Below are positions 21,269-29,900 of a DNA stretch of 64,000 nt, in pieces; position 1 is the first letter of the stretch; every line of letters starts with the position of its first letter. The notes beneath the pieces are model-generated. The model saw nothing but the letters and a program-made list of their open reading frames with translations. It had not been told where the DNA came from and did no database searches. Source of the stretch: Streptomyces sp. NBC_01233. Lineage in GTDB: Bacteria > Actinomycetota > Actinomycetes > Streptomycetales > Streptomycetaceae. The position numbers were made by a program, and so were the translations under genes. Where the stretch lies: contig NZ_CP108514.1 of NCBI RefSeq assembly GCF_035989305.1, forward strand, positions 2,356,501 to 2,420,500. The letters run 5' to 3'.

Positions 21269-22551
21269 CGGTCGCCTCCGGCGAGCGGGAGCACGGCCCG
21301 CAGCCGCCACAGGTCCTCGTACGGTCCGGCCTCGACGCTGCCGCCGAGCAGCGCGGCCCGTTCCGCCGAGCCGTGCAGTCCCCGGCCCCCGGTGGTGCGG
21401 GTCTCCCCCTCGCCGGGAGGGGCGGGCGTATTGGTCATGGTGATCTCCAGTTCACGGTGTCCGCTCTCGTGGCCGGCCCGTACCAGGATCCGCAGATCCA
21501 CCGGGCCGGTGCCGTGGCGGAGGGCGTTGCTGAGTCCCTCCTGGACGATCCGGTACGCCTCGCGGGAGGCGATCGCCGGAAGCCCTGCCCAGTCCCCGCC
21601 GGGGCCGGGGTCCTGGTGTGCGGTGACGGTGGTGCCGGCCCGGGTACGGGCCAGCAGCCCGTCGAGGTCGGCGGCGAGGGTGGGGGCCGGCGCGGCGTCC
21701 GGCCGGGCCGGGTCCCCGTCCCGCAGCAGGCCCAGTACGGCGTCCAGCTCGCCCACCGTCCGCCGGGTGGTGTCCTCGATCGCGGCCAGCGCCTCCCGTG
21801 CGAACTCGGGGTCGCGCTCCAGCATCCGCCGGGCGGCCACCGCCTGGAGGGTGACGGCGCTCAGCGCGTGCCCGACCGCGTCGTGCAGCTCCCGGGCCAG
21901 CCGGTTGCGCACGGCCAGGTCGGCTGCCCGCTCCTCGGCGGCGGCCAACCGGTCCGCCGCCGTCGGCCCGAGCAGTACGGGCGCCATCCGGGCCAGCAGC
22001 GCCCCGGCCCCGGCGGCGCACAGGACGAGCGCGCCCAGCAGTGCGATCCCGAGCAGGGGGGCCACGTACGGATCGGCCTCGGTGGTGAACCAGCCCACTC
22101 CGAGCTCGGCGTCCTGCAATCCGCTCACGAACGGCAGCACGATCAGCACGGCCGCCCACGGCGGCACCGCGAGGGTCAGGGCGCTGACGACCGCGCCGAC
22201 CCCCAGGTGCAGCGTCCACCACGCCGAGGCCCGCCCCCGCGCGGCCCAGGACCGCGCCGGCCCTTCCGCCAGCCGCTCCCCCGGCACCCCGCACATGGCC
22301 CGGACGGCGGCCACGGACAGCGGCCGGACCAGCCCGAAGACGGCCGTCACCGCGACCACCGGCAGGGCCGCCGCATAGGCGGCGAGGGCCAGCGGGAAGG
22401 AGTTGAGGGCATTGACCCCGCCGGCGGCCATACCGACCCCCACCTGGGCGAGGAGGAAGTACGGCATCAGCAGCGCCCCGCCGAGGATCAGGTGGATCCA
22501 GCGCAGCCGGGCCCGCGCGCCCAGCAGCCGGCCCGGTGCGCCGCGCATCAT
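21265..22551 (-). CDS. Two-component sensor histidine kinase (HisKA_3/NarX-type)
   Basis: This 428-residue kinase has several N-terminal membrane segments (to about residue 200), then a HisKA_3 dimerisation box with the phospho-His in RELHDAVGHALSAVTLQAVA. A short HATPase domain with IVQEGLSNALRHG and GRGLHGSAERA follows. It overlaps both neighbours by four bases, forming a tight operon with the upstream membrane protein and the downstream response regulator. No large extracellular domain, so it may sense membrane state or partner with the upstream protein. Confidence 0.9.
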   Translation of the reverse strand: MMRGAPGRLLGARARLRWIHLILGGALLMPYFLLAQVGVGMAAGGVNALNSFPLALAAYAAALPVVAVTAVFGLVRPLSVAAVRAMCGVPGERLAEGPARSWAARGRASAWWTLHLGVGAVVSALTLAVPPWAAVLIVLPFVSGLQDAELGVGWFTTEADPYVAPLLGIALLGALVLCAAGAGALLARMAPVLLGPTAADRLAAAEERAADLAVRNRLARELHDAVGHALSAVTLQAVAARRMLERDPEFAREALAAIEDTTRRTVGELDAVLGLLRDGDPARPDAAPAPTLAADLDGLLARTRAGTTVTAHQDPGPGGDWAGLPAIASREAYRIVQEGLSNALRHGTGPVDLRILVRAGHESGHRELEITMTNTPAPPGEGETRTTGGRGLHGSAERAALLGGSVEAGPYEDLWRLRAVLPLAGGDR

Positions 22552-23528
22552 CCTTCGCTGCGGGATATGAGGAACCGGGTGAGGACGGCGGCGGCGAGCG
22601 ATCCGGTGATCATCTGGCCAGCGTAGGCCAACAGGGCTGCGGAGGACGGTCCTTCGCCACCGTCCAGCTGCGGCCCCAGCGAAGCGATCAGCATCCAGGC
22701 CCCCCAGGTCAGGGCCGCCCCCGCTCCGACCCAGGCGAGGCCGAGCGGCCACCGCACCCGGAGCCCCCCGCCACGGGCCAGCAGCAGCGCCCCCGCCCCG
22801 GCGGCGAGCGCGCACATCCCGTGGACCGCGGACACCACACCCGTTTCCGCGGAGTGCGCGGCCGCCTGCTCGCCGCCCAGCCCGGCCGTGCCGCCGAAGG
22901 CCCAGTACGCGTACACCGCCGCGACCGCCAGGCCGGCCGCGGCCGCGGCTGCCGCCACCACCCCCGTGGACGACGGCAGCCGCACCGTCACGCCCTGCCA
23001 CAGCCGGCCCCAGCGCTCTCGCGCATAGGGCACGAACAGCGCGGTCAGGGCGAGTCCTTGCACCGTGAAACCGCTGTAGACCACGTTGAACACCCAGGGG
23101 TCCAGGAACGGCTCCCGCGCGGCCGCCCCAGCCGGGTGCGCCCCGAAACCGAGCGCCCGTATGAGGAGTTGGCCCGGGAACGCCGTGATGATCGGGGTCA
23201 GCAGTCCCGTGGCCACGAACACCGGGACGGCCAGCAGCCAGGCGGGCACCCGTATGCCCCAGGGCCTGGTGAGCACCAGGACGAGCAGGATGACGCTCGC
23301 GTCCATGGCCAGCGTGACGGAATTGGCCGCGGTGAGGAACGGCCCGGCCTCCAGCAGCACGCTGCCGTCCGGTATCCCGATCCGGCTCCCGGACAGCCAG
23401 GCGGTCTTCAGCGCCAGGTACGGCACGGTGGCCGCGATGGCCACCGCCCCCGGGATCCGCCGCCCGGCTCCCTGGGCGGGGGCCGGCGGCCTCGTCGCGT
23501 ACGCCGTCCGAACGGCTCGTGTGCTCAT
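22548..23528 (-). CDS. Multi-pass membrane protein of the two-component operon
   Basis: The 326-residue protein has about eight hydrophobic segments and no recognised domain. The ATG at 23528 starts MSTRAVRT; an upstream GTG/ATG would add only a basic stretch. Its stop overlaps the kinase start, so its product may be the sensor partner. I cannot name a family. Confidence 0.75.
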   Translation of the reverse strand: MSTRAVRTAYATRPPAPAQGAGRRIPGAVAIAATVPYLALKTAWLSGSRIGIPDGSVLLEAGPFLTAANSVTLAMDASVILLVLVLTRPWGIRVPAWLLAVPVFVATGLLTPIITAFPGQLLIRALGFGAHPAGAAAREPFLDPWVFNVVYSGFTVQGLALTALFVPYARERWGRLWQGVTVRLPSSTGVVAAAAAAAGLAVAAVYAYWAFGGTAGLGGEQAAAHSAETGVVSAVHGMCALAAGAGALLLARGGGLRVRWPLGLAWVGAGAALTWGAWMLIASLGPQLDGGEGPSSAALLAYAGQMITGSLAAAVLTRFLISRSEG

Positions 23529-23638
23529 GACCCAACGGTCCCGCGCCAACCGCCCCGCCACCTCCCCCTCAAAGGGGAACCGCCTCCCCCGCGCGGGGGA
23601 GGAACCACACGCACCGCCGCGTCACACGCACCGCCGCG

Positions 23639-24421
23639 TCACATGCGCCGCGTCACGACCGACAGCCGGTCCCGTGCCTCGAACAGCGCCGCCTTGATGA
23701 CCTGTTCGTGCCCCGCCGTCAGCCGCGCCACCGGAACCGAGCAGCTCACCGCGTCCCGGGCAGGCGTCCGGTACGGGACCGCCACCCCGAAGCAGCGCAG
23801 CCCGAGCGTGTTCTCCTCCCGGTCCACCGCGTACCCCTGCTCCCGCACCAGCGCCAACTCCTCGACGAGGTGCTCCCGGTCGGTGATGGTGTGCTCGGTG
23901 ACCGCCTCCAGTCGCCGCGGCAGCAGCCTCCGTACCTCTTCGTCCGTGTGCGTGGCCAGCAGCGCCTTGCCGAGCGCCGTCGAGTGCACGGGCAGTCGCC
24001 GGCCGACCCGGGTGAAGGGCCGCAGGTAGTGCTGGGACTGCCGGGTGGCGAGGTACACCACGCTCGTCCCGTCCATCCGCGCCAGGTGGATGGTCTCCGT
24101 CGTGTCGTCGGAGAGCCGGTCCAGGGTGGGCCGGGCGGCGGCGACCACCTCGTCGCCGTCGATGTACGAACTTCCGACCAGGAGGGCCCGTACGCCGATT
24201 CCGTACCGCGTGCCCGTCGCGTCCGTCTCCACCCATCCCAGGTTCACCAGCGTGCGCAGCAGCATGTAGAGGCTGGACTTGGGCAGGTCGAGGTCGTGCT
24301 GGATGTCCGCCAGGCTGTGCAGCCCCGGCCGCGCCGCGAAGTGCTCCAGCAGCAGGACGGTCCGTACCGCCGATTTGACCGGCGCCGCCGCAACCGGGAT
24401 CCCCGACTCGGTCGTCGTCAT
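23639..24421 (-). CDS. IclR-family transcriptional regulator
   Basis: This 260-residue regulator has an N-terminal winged helix (SAVRTVLLLEHFA, DIQHDLDLPKSSLYMLLRTL) and a C-terminal effector domain (STALGKALLAT, GYAVDREENTLGLRCFGVAV) that binds small organic acids in the family. It is divergent from the aldehyde dehydrogenase gene. A perfect palindrome in between is its likely operator, so it probably represses or activates that gene and itself. Confidence 0.9.
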   Translation of the reverse strand: MTTTESGIPVAAAPVKSAVRTVLLLEHFAARPGLHSLADIQHDLDLPKSSLYMLLRTLVNLGWVETDATGTRYGIGVRALLVGSSYIDGDEVVAAARPTLDRLSDDTTETIHLARMDGTSVVYLATRQSQHYLRPFTRVGRRLPVHSTALGKALLATHTDEEVRRLLPRRLEAVTEHTITDREHLVEELALVREQGYAVDREENTLGLRCFGVAVPYRTPARDAVSCSVPVARLTAGHEQVIKAALFEARDRLSVVTRRM

Positions 24422-24511
24422 GCTCCTGCTTCCCCTCTGGTCGCCTCTTGTCACGCGGAGGACGCGGAAATAAAGTCCGCAGCAGATGTGATCATTCATC
24501 CACCGGAACCG

Positions 24512-24529
24512 CGTTCAGAATACTGAACG
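24512..24529. promoter_or_regulatory. Candidate IclR operator
   Basis: CGTTCAG-AATA-CTGAACG is a perfect 7-bp inverted repeat, 20 bases before the aldehyde dehydrogenase start. The GTTC/GAAC half sites fit IclR-family operators. Confidence 0.65.
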
Positions 24530-24548
24530 ATCCAGGAGGCAGTGGGCC

Positions 24549-26072
24549 ATGACAACGACACCAGTCTGGAGTGTGGACCCCCGCACCGGGAAGCAGCGCG
24601 AGCAGGTTGCGGTGGAGGCCACGTCCCAGGAAGTGGCCGAAACCGTACGGGCGGCCCACGCGGCCCGTGGCCCGCTCGCCGACGCCACCGTCCGCGCCGC
24701 CTTCCTGCGCACCGCCGCCACGCTGCTCGACGAGGCCGCCGCCCACGTCATCGAGGCCGCCGACGCCGAGACGGCGCTCGGCCCGGGCCGGCTCACCGGC
24801 GAACTGGCACGCACCACCGGCCAGCTGCGCGCCTTCGCCGACGCGGTCGACGAGGGCGCCTACCTCGACATCCGGATCGACCGCGCCGACCCCTCCCTCA
24901 GCCCGCCCCGCCCCGAACTGCGCCGCTACAAGGTCCCGCTCGGCGTGGTCGCGGTCTACGCCGCCTCCAACTTCCCGCTCGCCTTCTCCGTCCCCGGCGG
25001 GGACACCGCGAGCGCGCTGGCCGCCGGCTGCCCGGTGGTCGTCAAGGCGCACCCCGACCACCCCGCCACCTCCGAGCTGTGCGCCTCGCTGCTGCGCCGG
25101 GCGGCGGCCGCCGTCGGACTCCCGGCCGAAGTGGTGAGCGTGGTACACGGGTTCGACGCCGGCCTGGAGCTGATCCGCCACCCGCTGGTGGCCGCCGCCG
25201 GATTCACCGGTTCCATCCGGGGCGGGCGCGCGCTGTTCGACGCGGCCGCCGCCCGGCCCGTGCCGATCCCCTTCCACGGCGAGCTGGGCTCCCTCAACCC
25301 CGTCGTGGTCACCCCTGCCGCGGCCGCCGAGCGCGCCGAGGAGATCGGCGCCGGGCTGGCGGGCTCGGTCACCCTCGGCCTCGGCCAGTTCTGTGTGAAG
25401 CCCGGGCTGGTGCTGGTCCCCGAGGGCGCGGCGGGCGATCGCCTCACCGGCGCGCTCACCAAGGCGCTCGGGGAAACCGAGCCCGGGGTGCTGCTCGACC
25501 ACCGGATGCGGGAGAACTTCGTCTCCGGGGTGCGCGAGCGGGCCGGACTGCCCGGCGTCGACGTGCCCGTCACCCCGGGCTCCGGCGGGGACCACACCGT
25601 CGGCGCCGGCTACCTGACCGTGCGTGCCGGGGACCTGCTCGGGGGCGGCGCCCACGACCTCCTCCTGGAGGAGTGCTTCGGCCCGGTCACCGTCATCGTG
25701 CGGTACGCCGACCAGGGCGAGGCGGGCGCGGTGCTCGGCCGGCTCCCCGGCAACCTGAGCGCCACGCTCCAGCTGTCGGCCGTCGAGACGGAGGGCGCAC
25801 CGGGCCCGGCCGCCGAGCTGATCGGGCAGGTCACGGAGCTGGCGGGCCGGATCGTGGTCAACGGCTGGCCGACCGGCGTGGCGGTGGCCCCGGCCCAGCA
25901 CCACGGCGGCCCCTACCCGGCGGCGACCTCGCACTCCACCTCGGTGGGCGGGACCGCGATCGAGCGCTGGCTGCGGCCCGTGGCCTACCAGTCCGTGCCG
26001 GACGCGCTCCTTCCGGCGGAGCTGCGCGAGGCCAACCCGCTGGGGCTCCCGCGCCGGGTCACGGGCGTCTGA
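24549..26072 (+). CDS. NADP-dependent aldehyde dehydrogenase (2,5-dioxovalerate/ketoglutarate-semialdehyde type)
   Basis: This 507-residue ALDH has the cofactor region VYAASNFPLAFSVPGGDT and VVVKAHPDHP, GFTGSIRGGRALF, the general base Glu in FHGELGSLNPV and the catalytic Cys in GLGQFCVKPG. The pattern matches the ALDH subgroup that oxidises alpha-ketoglutarate semialdehyde in sugar-acid or hydroxyproline breakdown. No other genes of such a pathway are next to it. Divergent IclR regulation supports inducible catabolism. AGGAGG before the ATG. Confidence 0.88.
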   Translation: MTTTPVWSVDPRTGKQREQVAVEATSQEVAETVRAAHAARGPLADATVRAAFLRTAATLLDEAAAHVIEAADAETALGPGRLTGELARTTGQLRAFADAVDEGAYLDIRIDRADPSLSPPRPELRRYKVPLGVVAVYAASNFPLAFSVPGGDTASALAAGCPVVVKAHPDHPATSELCASLLRRAAAAVGLPAEVVSVVHGFDAGLELIRHPLVAAAGFTGSIRGGRALFDAAAARPVPIPFHGELGSLNPVVVTPAAAAERAEEIGAGLAGSVTLGLGQFCVKPGLVLVPEGAAGDRLTGALTKALGETEPGVLLDHRMRENFVSGVRERAGLPGVDVPVTPGSGGDHTVGAGYLTVRAGDLLGGGAHDLLLEECFGPVTVIVRYADQGEAGAVLGRLPGNLSATLQLSAVETEGAPGPAAELIGQVTELAGRIVVNGWPTGVAVAPAQHHGGPYPAATSHSTSVGGTAIERWLRPVAYQSVPDALLPAELREANPLGLPRRVTGV

Positions 26073-26082
26073 GCGAAGGCCA

Positions 26083-26240
26083 TGCCCCGGCCGGGCCCAC
26101 CTTGGCCGGGGCCCACCTTGGCCGGGGTGGGCCCCGGCCGGGCCACACCTCACCGAGGGGGCCACACCCCGGCCGGGGCCGTGCCCAGGCCGGGGCCGTG
26201 CCCACATCCGGGCCCGTGCCCAGGCCGGGGCCGCCGCCCT
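26083..26240. repeat. Low-complexity GGCCGGGGCC-rich repeat region
   Basis: Short imperfect direct repeats (CCACCTTGGCCGGGG twice; GTGCCCAGGCCGGGGCC twice) fill the stretch after the aldehyde dehydrogenase gene. No gene or clear terminator is seen in 26073-26284. Confidence 0.6.
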
Positions 26241-26284
26241 GAACCCGTTGCCCGCCCCGCTCGCGGCGGGGCAGGCTGCGCCCC

Positions 26285-26518
26285 ATGCCGAAGCCGCACG
26301 GATTCACGTACGAATTCATGTACGAAAGACTGGGCGCCCAGTGCCTCGTCATCACCCACCCGGGCCGCACCGCCGCCACCCCGCGCGGGGCACGGGCGGA
26401 GAAGTTCCCCGCCGAGGTGGGGTCCGGCGACGCGCAGCTGGTCATGGCCCGCTGGAACGGCTCGTACACGTTCGGGAACGAGCGCACGGCGCGGAACCGC
26501 CCCCGCAACCGGCGCTGA
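26285..26518 (+). CDS. Small conserved actinomycete protein
   Basis: The 77-residue protein starts MPKPHGFTYEF and contains VITHPGRTAATPRGARAEKF and a basic end NERTARNRPRNRR. This pattern recurs in short Streptomyces proteins of unknown function, so I treat it as real despite a weak ribosome site. No membrane or metal motif. Confidence 0.65.
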   Translation: MPKPHGFTYEFMYERLGAQCLVITHPGRTAATPRGARAEKFPAEVGSGDAQLVMARWNGSYTFGNERTARNRPRNRR

Positions 26519-26571
26519 AATCTCGCGCGAGGGTAAGGGAACGGCAAAGCCCCTCCGGTCGTTCTCCGGGC

Positions 26572-27843
26572 ATGACCGCTATGACCCCTGGTTCCAACCT
26601 GCCGCTCAACACCGTCCGCGTGACGGTGGACGTGGCTGCGCCGGTGCGGCTCGACGTATCGGCCCTGCTCCTGACGGCCGACGGCAAGGTGCGCTCCGAC
26701 GCCGACTTCATCTTCTTCAACCAGCCCGCCGGCCCCGGTGTCAGCTACCGGTCCGGCGGCGGTGCGGCGCCGGACTCGATCACGGTGGACACCGGCGCGG
26801 TGCCGCCGGGCATCGAACGGATCGTGGTCACGGCCAGCCCCGACGCCGCCGGGCAGAGCTTCCAGGGCATCGAGCCCACGGCCACCGTGCGGAGCGCCGA
26901 CGGCGGCGCGGTGATCGCCTCCTTCACCCCGCCGCAGCTGGGCTCCGAGACGGCGCTCGTCGTCGTCGAGATCTACCTGCGCGGCGGCGTGTGGAAGGTG
27001 CGCGCGGTCGGCCAGGGGTACGCGAACGGCCTCGCCGGCATCGCCACCGACTTCGGGGTCTCCGTGGAGGACGAGCCGGCTCCCGCGGCCGCCGCCGTCA
27101 CCCCGCCCGTCGCCCCGGCACCCCCCGCGCCGCCGGCCCCGCCGGTCTCCTACCCGCCCTCCCCCTGGCTCGGCGGCGCCACGACCCCGACGGTCCCCGT
27201 CACTCCGGCCGCGCCGGTCCCGCCGGCGGCGCCCGCCGCACCCCCGGCCGCCCCGCCCGGCACCGGGAAGATCAACCTCGACAAGGGCCGGGTCAGCCTC
27301 CAGAAGAACCAGACCGTCTCCCTGGTCAAGGGCGGCCGCCCGCTGCTCTCCCAGGTGAAGATGGGCCTGGGCTGGGAGCCCGCCTTCGGCGGCCGCGACA
27401 TCGACCTCGACGCCTCCGTCATCGCGTACGGCCCCCAGCGCAACCACATCGACAGCTGCTACTTCGGCAAGCTGTCCATCCTGGGCGGCTCCGTCAAGCA
27501 CTCGGGGGACAACCTCACCGGTGAGGGCGCGGGCGACGACGAGGTGATCGTCGTGGACCTCGGCCGGCTCCCCGCCGAGGCCACCGGCCTGGTCTTCACG
27601 GTCAACTCCTTCTCCGGCCAGAAGTTCACCGAGGTGGCGAAGGCCTACTGCCGCCTGATCGACGCGGCGAGCGGCGAGGAGCTGGTGCGCTTCGACCTGA
27701 CCACCGCCGAGCCCCAGACCGGCGTGATGATGGCCAAGCTGATCAAGCAGTTCAGCGGCGAGTGGGAGATGACGGCCATGGGAGAGTTTGTGAAGTCGCG
27801 CACAGTGCGCGGCATGGTCAAGCCCGCCGCGCAGGCACTCTGA
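26572..27843 (+). CDS. TerD-family protein with two TerD domains
   Basis: The 423-residue cytoplasmic protein has a first TerD-like domain (about 5-170; ADGKVRSDADFIFFNQP), a Pro/Ala-rich linker (about 175-250) and a canonical second TerD domain (GKINLDKGRVSLQKNQTVSL, GRDIDLDASVIAYG, SGDNLTGEGAGDDE). TerD proteins bind calcium through Asp-rich loops and serve in tellurite/stress and phage-resistance systems. Streptomyces has many solitary copies. The ATG at 26572 is used; another at 26581 is possible. Confidence 0.9.
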   Translation: MTAMTPGSNLPLNTVRVTVDVAAPVRLDVSALLLTADGKVRSDADFIFFNQPAGPGVSYRSGGGAAPDSITVDTGAVPPGIERIVVTASPDAAGQSFQGIEPTATVRSADGGAVIASFTPPQLGSETALVVVEIYLRGGVWKVRAVGQGYANGLAGIATDFGVSVEDEPAPAAAAVTPPVAPAPPAPPAPPVSYPPSPWLGGATTPTVPVTPAAPVPPAAPAAPPAAPPGTGKINLDKGRVSLQKNQTVSLVKGGRPLLSQVKMGLGWEPAFGGRDIDLDASVIAYGPQRNHIDSCYFGKLSILGGSVKHSGDNLTGEGAGDDEVIVVDLGRLPAEATGLVFTVNSFSGQKFTEVAKAYCRLIDAASGEELVRFDLTTAEPQTGVMMAKLIKQFSGEWEMTAMGEFVKSRTVRGMVKPAAQAL

Positions 27844-27945
27844 GCAGGTGGGCGGGCACCGGCAGCCACGGCGGCGCATCCCGGGTGATGGATGCCACGC
27901 GTGATCCGTACGTTGCTGTCAGTGCCCGCCCGTAGCCTTGAAACC

Positions 27946-28122
27946 ATGCACCAGACACTCACGCCCGCGGGACCCGCCCGCCCGTCCGCCGCTGAGGCGA
28001 ACGAGGCGATACGGCTCCTCGTCGAGACCCGGGTGGACGGCGAGTGGCCCTCGGAGGCGTATGAGTTCCTGCTCACCGAGTGGGCCGACGGCTCGCATGC
28101 GGAGGTTTCCGCAGGCCGGTGA
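27946..28122 (+). CDS. Small hypothetical protein
   Basis: The 58-residue acidic protein (AAEANEAIRLLVETRVDGEW, PSEAYEFLLTEWA) is probably a helical bundle. No family recognised and no strong ribosome site. It ends just before the hairpin at 28125. Confidence 0.5.
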   Translation: MHQTLTPAGPARPSAAEANEAIRLLVETRVDGEWPSEAYEFLLTEWADGSHAEVSAGR

Positions 28123-28124
28123 GC

Positions 28125-28144
28125 GCGGGTGCCCAGGCACCCGC
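28125..28144. terminator. Hairpin between convergent genes
   Basis: GCGGGTGCC pairs with GGCACCCGC across a two- to four-base loop, between the 27946 gene and the phoX-like gene. Confidence 0.55.
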
Positions 28145-28179
28145 GCCCGCACCCGTGGGCACGCCGGGCTCCGCCCGCG

Positions 28180-29619
28180 TCAGTGTCCGCGCCGCCACGG
28201 CCCGGTGACGGCCAGCATGATGCCCGGGCTCTGGAGGTTGGCGAACAGCGTGCGCCCGTCCGGGGAGAAGCAGACACCGGTGAATTCGGAGTACTCCGGC
28301 TCCTCGGCCGACCCGATGTTCAGCTCGTTGCGCGCCAGCGGGTAGGTGCGGCCCGAGTCGGTAGCGCCGAACAGGTGCTGCAGCCCCGAGCCGTCCTCCG
28401 CGATGACCAGCCCTCCGTACGGCGACACGGTGATGTTGTCCGGGCCGTCGTAGCCGCCGTCCACCGCCGGATCCGCGTTGACACCGATCAGGACGGTCAG
28501 CCGGACCGTGCGCCGCTTCGGGTCGTAGAACCACACCTGGCCGTCGTGTGCCGCGCCCGGGCTCTCCGCACGGGCGTAGGAGGAGACGAAGTACGCGCCT
28601 GCGTCGGCCCACCACATGCCCTCCAGCTTGCGTCCGCGCGTCACCACCCCGTCCGCGAACTGCTTGCGCACCGGCACGGTCCGGGCGTCGCGGTCCTGGA
28701 CGTCCACCCAGTCGACCCCGTAGACGGTGCCGATCTTCGTGGCGCGCGAGAAGTCGTCGACGAACCGGCCCGAGCTGTCGATGCACTTGGCGGCCTGGAG
28801 CACGCCGGCGTCGGCGGCGAGGGTACGGAGCCTGCCGCGCCCGTGCTGGAAGCCGCGGGGCGGGGTCCAGCGGTAGAGCAGCCCGTTGGGGCCGGAGGCG
28901 TCCTCGGTCAGGTACGCGTGGCCCTGGCGCGGGTCGATGACCACGGCCTCGTGGTCGTAGCGGCCGAAGGCCTTGACCGGGCGCGGGTCGCGGTTGGCGC
29001 GCCGGTCGTGCGGGTCGACCTCGAAGACGTAGCCGTGGTCCTTGGTCATGCCGTTCTTGCCGGCGAGGTCGGAGTTCTCCTCGCAGGTCAGCCAGGTGTC
29101 CCAGGGGGTGGAGCCGCCCGCGCAGTTGGTGGACGTACCGGCGATGCCCACCCATTCGGCGACCTCGCCGCCGCGCCGGACCTCGACGACCGTGCAGCCG
29201 CCGGCCGCGGCCGGGTCGTAGACCAGGCCCTCGGCGAGCGGGACGGGGTGGGTCCAGCCCGAACGGGGGCCCTTGAGCTCGTGGTTGTTGACGAGGAGGG
29301 TGACTCCTCGGTGGCCCTCGAAGGCGGCGGTCCCGTCGTGGTTGGACGGGGTGCTCTCGCCGGACTCCAGGGTGGTGACCCCGCTGTGCGTGATCACGCG
29401 GTACTTGAAGCCGGCGGGGAGGGCGAGGATGCCGGCCGGGTCGGGGACGAGCGGGCCGTAGCCGGGCTCGCAGGGCCGCCCGTGCTCGTCGCGGTGGGTG
29501 CTGTCGTCGGCCGCCAGCGCTCCCGGGGCGGTGGCGAGGGCGCCGACCGTGCCGGTGAGCGCGACTCCCGCGCCCGCGATGACGGTGCGGGCGGTGAAGT
29601 CTCTACGGCTGAGCGGCAT
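28180..29619 (-). CDS. phoX: PhoX-type alkaline phosphatase, Tat-exported
   Basis: The 479-residue precursor has a Tat signal (SRRDFTARTVIAGAGVALTG). It contains PhoX (DUF839) signatures: LLVNNHELKG, TCEENSDLAG, FGRYDHEAVVIDP, EDASGPNGLLYRW, GPDNITVSPYGGLVIAED and NLQSPG near the end. These supply the acidic residues that bind Fe/Ca in this family. It releases phosphate from organic phosphoesters outside the cell. AGGAG lies before the ATG at 29619 and a PHO box about 65 bases upstream, pointing to PhoP control. Confidence 0.88.
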   Translation of the reverse strand: MPLSRRDFTARTVIAGAGVALTGTVGALATAPGALAADDSTHRDEHGRPCEPGYGPLVPDPAGILALPAGFKYRVITHSGVTTLESGESTPSNHDGTAAFEGHRGVTLLVNNHELKGPRSGWTHPVPLAEGLVYDPAAAGGCTVVEVRRGGEVAEWVGIAGTSTNCAGGSTPWDTWLTCEENSDLAGKNGMTKDHGYVFEVDPHDRRANRDPRPVKAFGRYDHEAVVIDPRQGHAYLTEDASGPNGLLYRWTPPRGFQHGRGRLRTLAADAGVLQAAKCIDSSGRFVDDFSRATKIGTVYGVDWVDVQDRDARTVPVRKQFADGVVTRGRKLEGMWWADAGAYFVSSYARAESPGAAHDGQVWFYDPKRRTVRLTVLIGVNADPAVDGGYDGPDNITVSPYGGLVIAEDGSGLQHLFGATDSGRTYPLARNELNIGSAEEPEYSEFTGVCFSPDGRTLFANLQSPGIMLAVTGPWRRGH

Positions 29620-29683
29620 CGGGGCTCCTGGGGTGGGGAGGTGGTGCGCCTGTCGTGCGGTCGTCGGCGCACACGCTCTCGCC

Positions 29684-29705
29684 CGCACGTGAACGGCGGC
29701 TGAAC
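29684..29705 (-). promoter_or_regulatory. Candidate PHO box of the phoX-like gene
   Basis: On the - strand two 11-bp direct units begin GTTCA (GTTCAGCCGCC, GTTCACGTGCG), the arrangement bound by Streptomyces PhoP. Confidence 0.7.
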
Positions 29706-29820
29706 TACCCACGAAGAGGATCAGTCCCCTTGCCGGTGGCCGGAATGGCCAACTCCGGCCCCAGGAACGGCGCATTGTCGCCATCCCGGCCGGGACACCG
29801 GAGACGCTCGGGCCGCCCGG

Positions 29821-29856
29821 CCCTACCGGCCCCACCAGCCCTACCGGCCCCACCGG
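29821..29856. repeat. 18-bp tandem repeat
   Basis: CCCTACCGGCCCCACC recurs with two spacer bases. It lies between the phoX promoter and the end of the next gene, in a region with no other feature. Confidence 0.6.
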
Positions 29857-29900
29857 CCACCTCCGGCCCCCGCCACAACGCCCCCACCGCCCGGCTCGGC

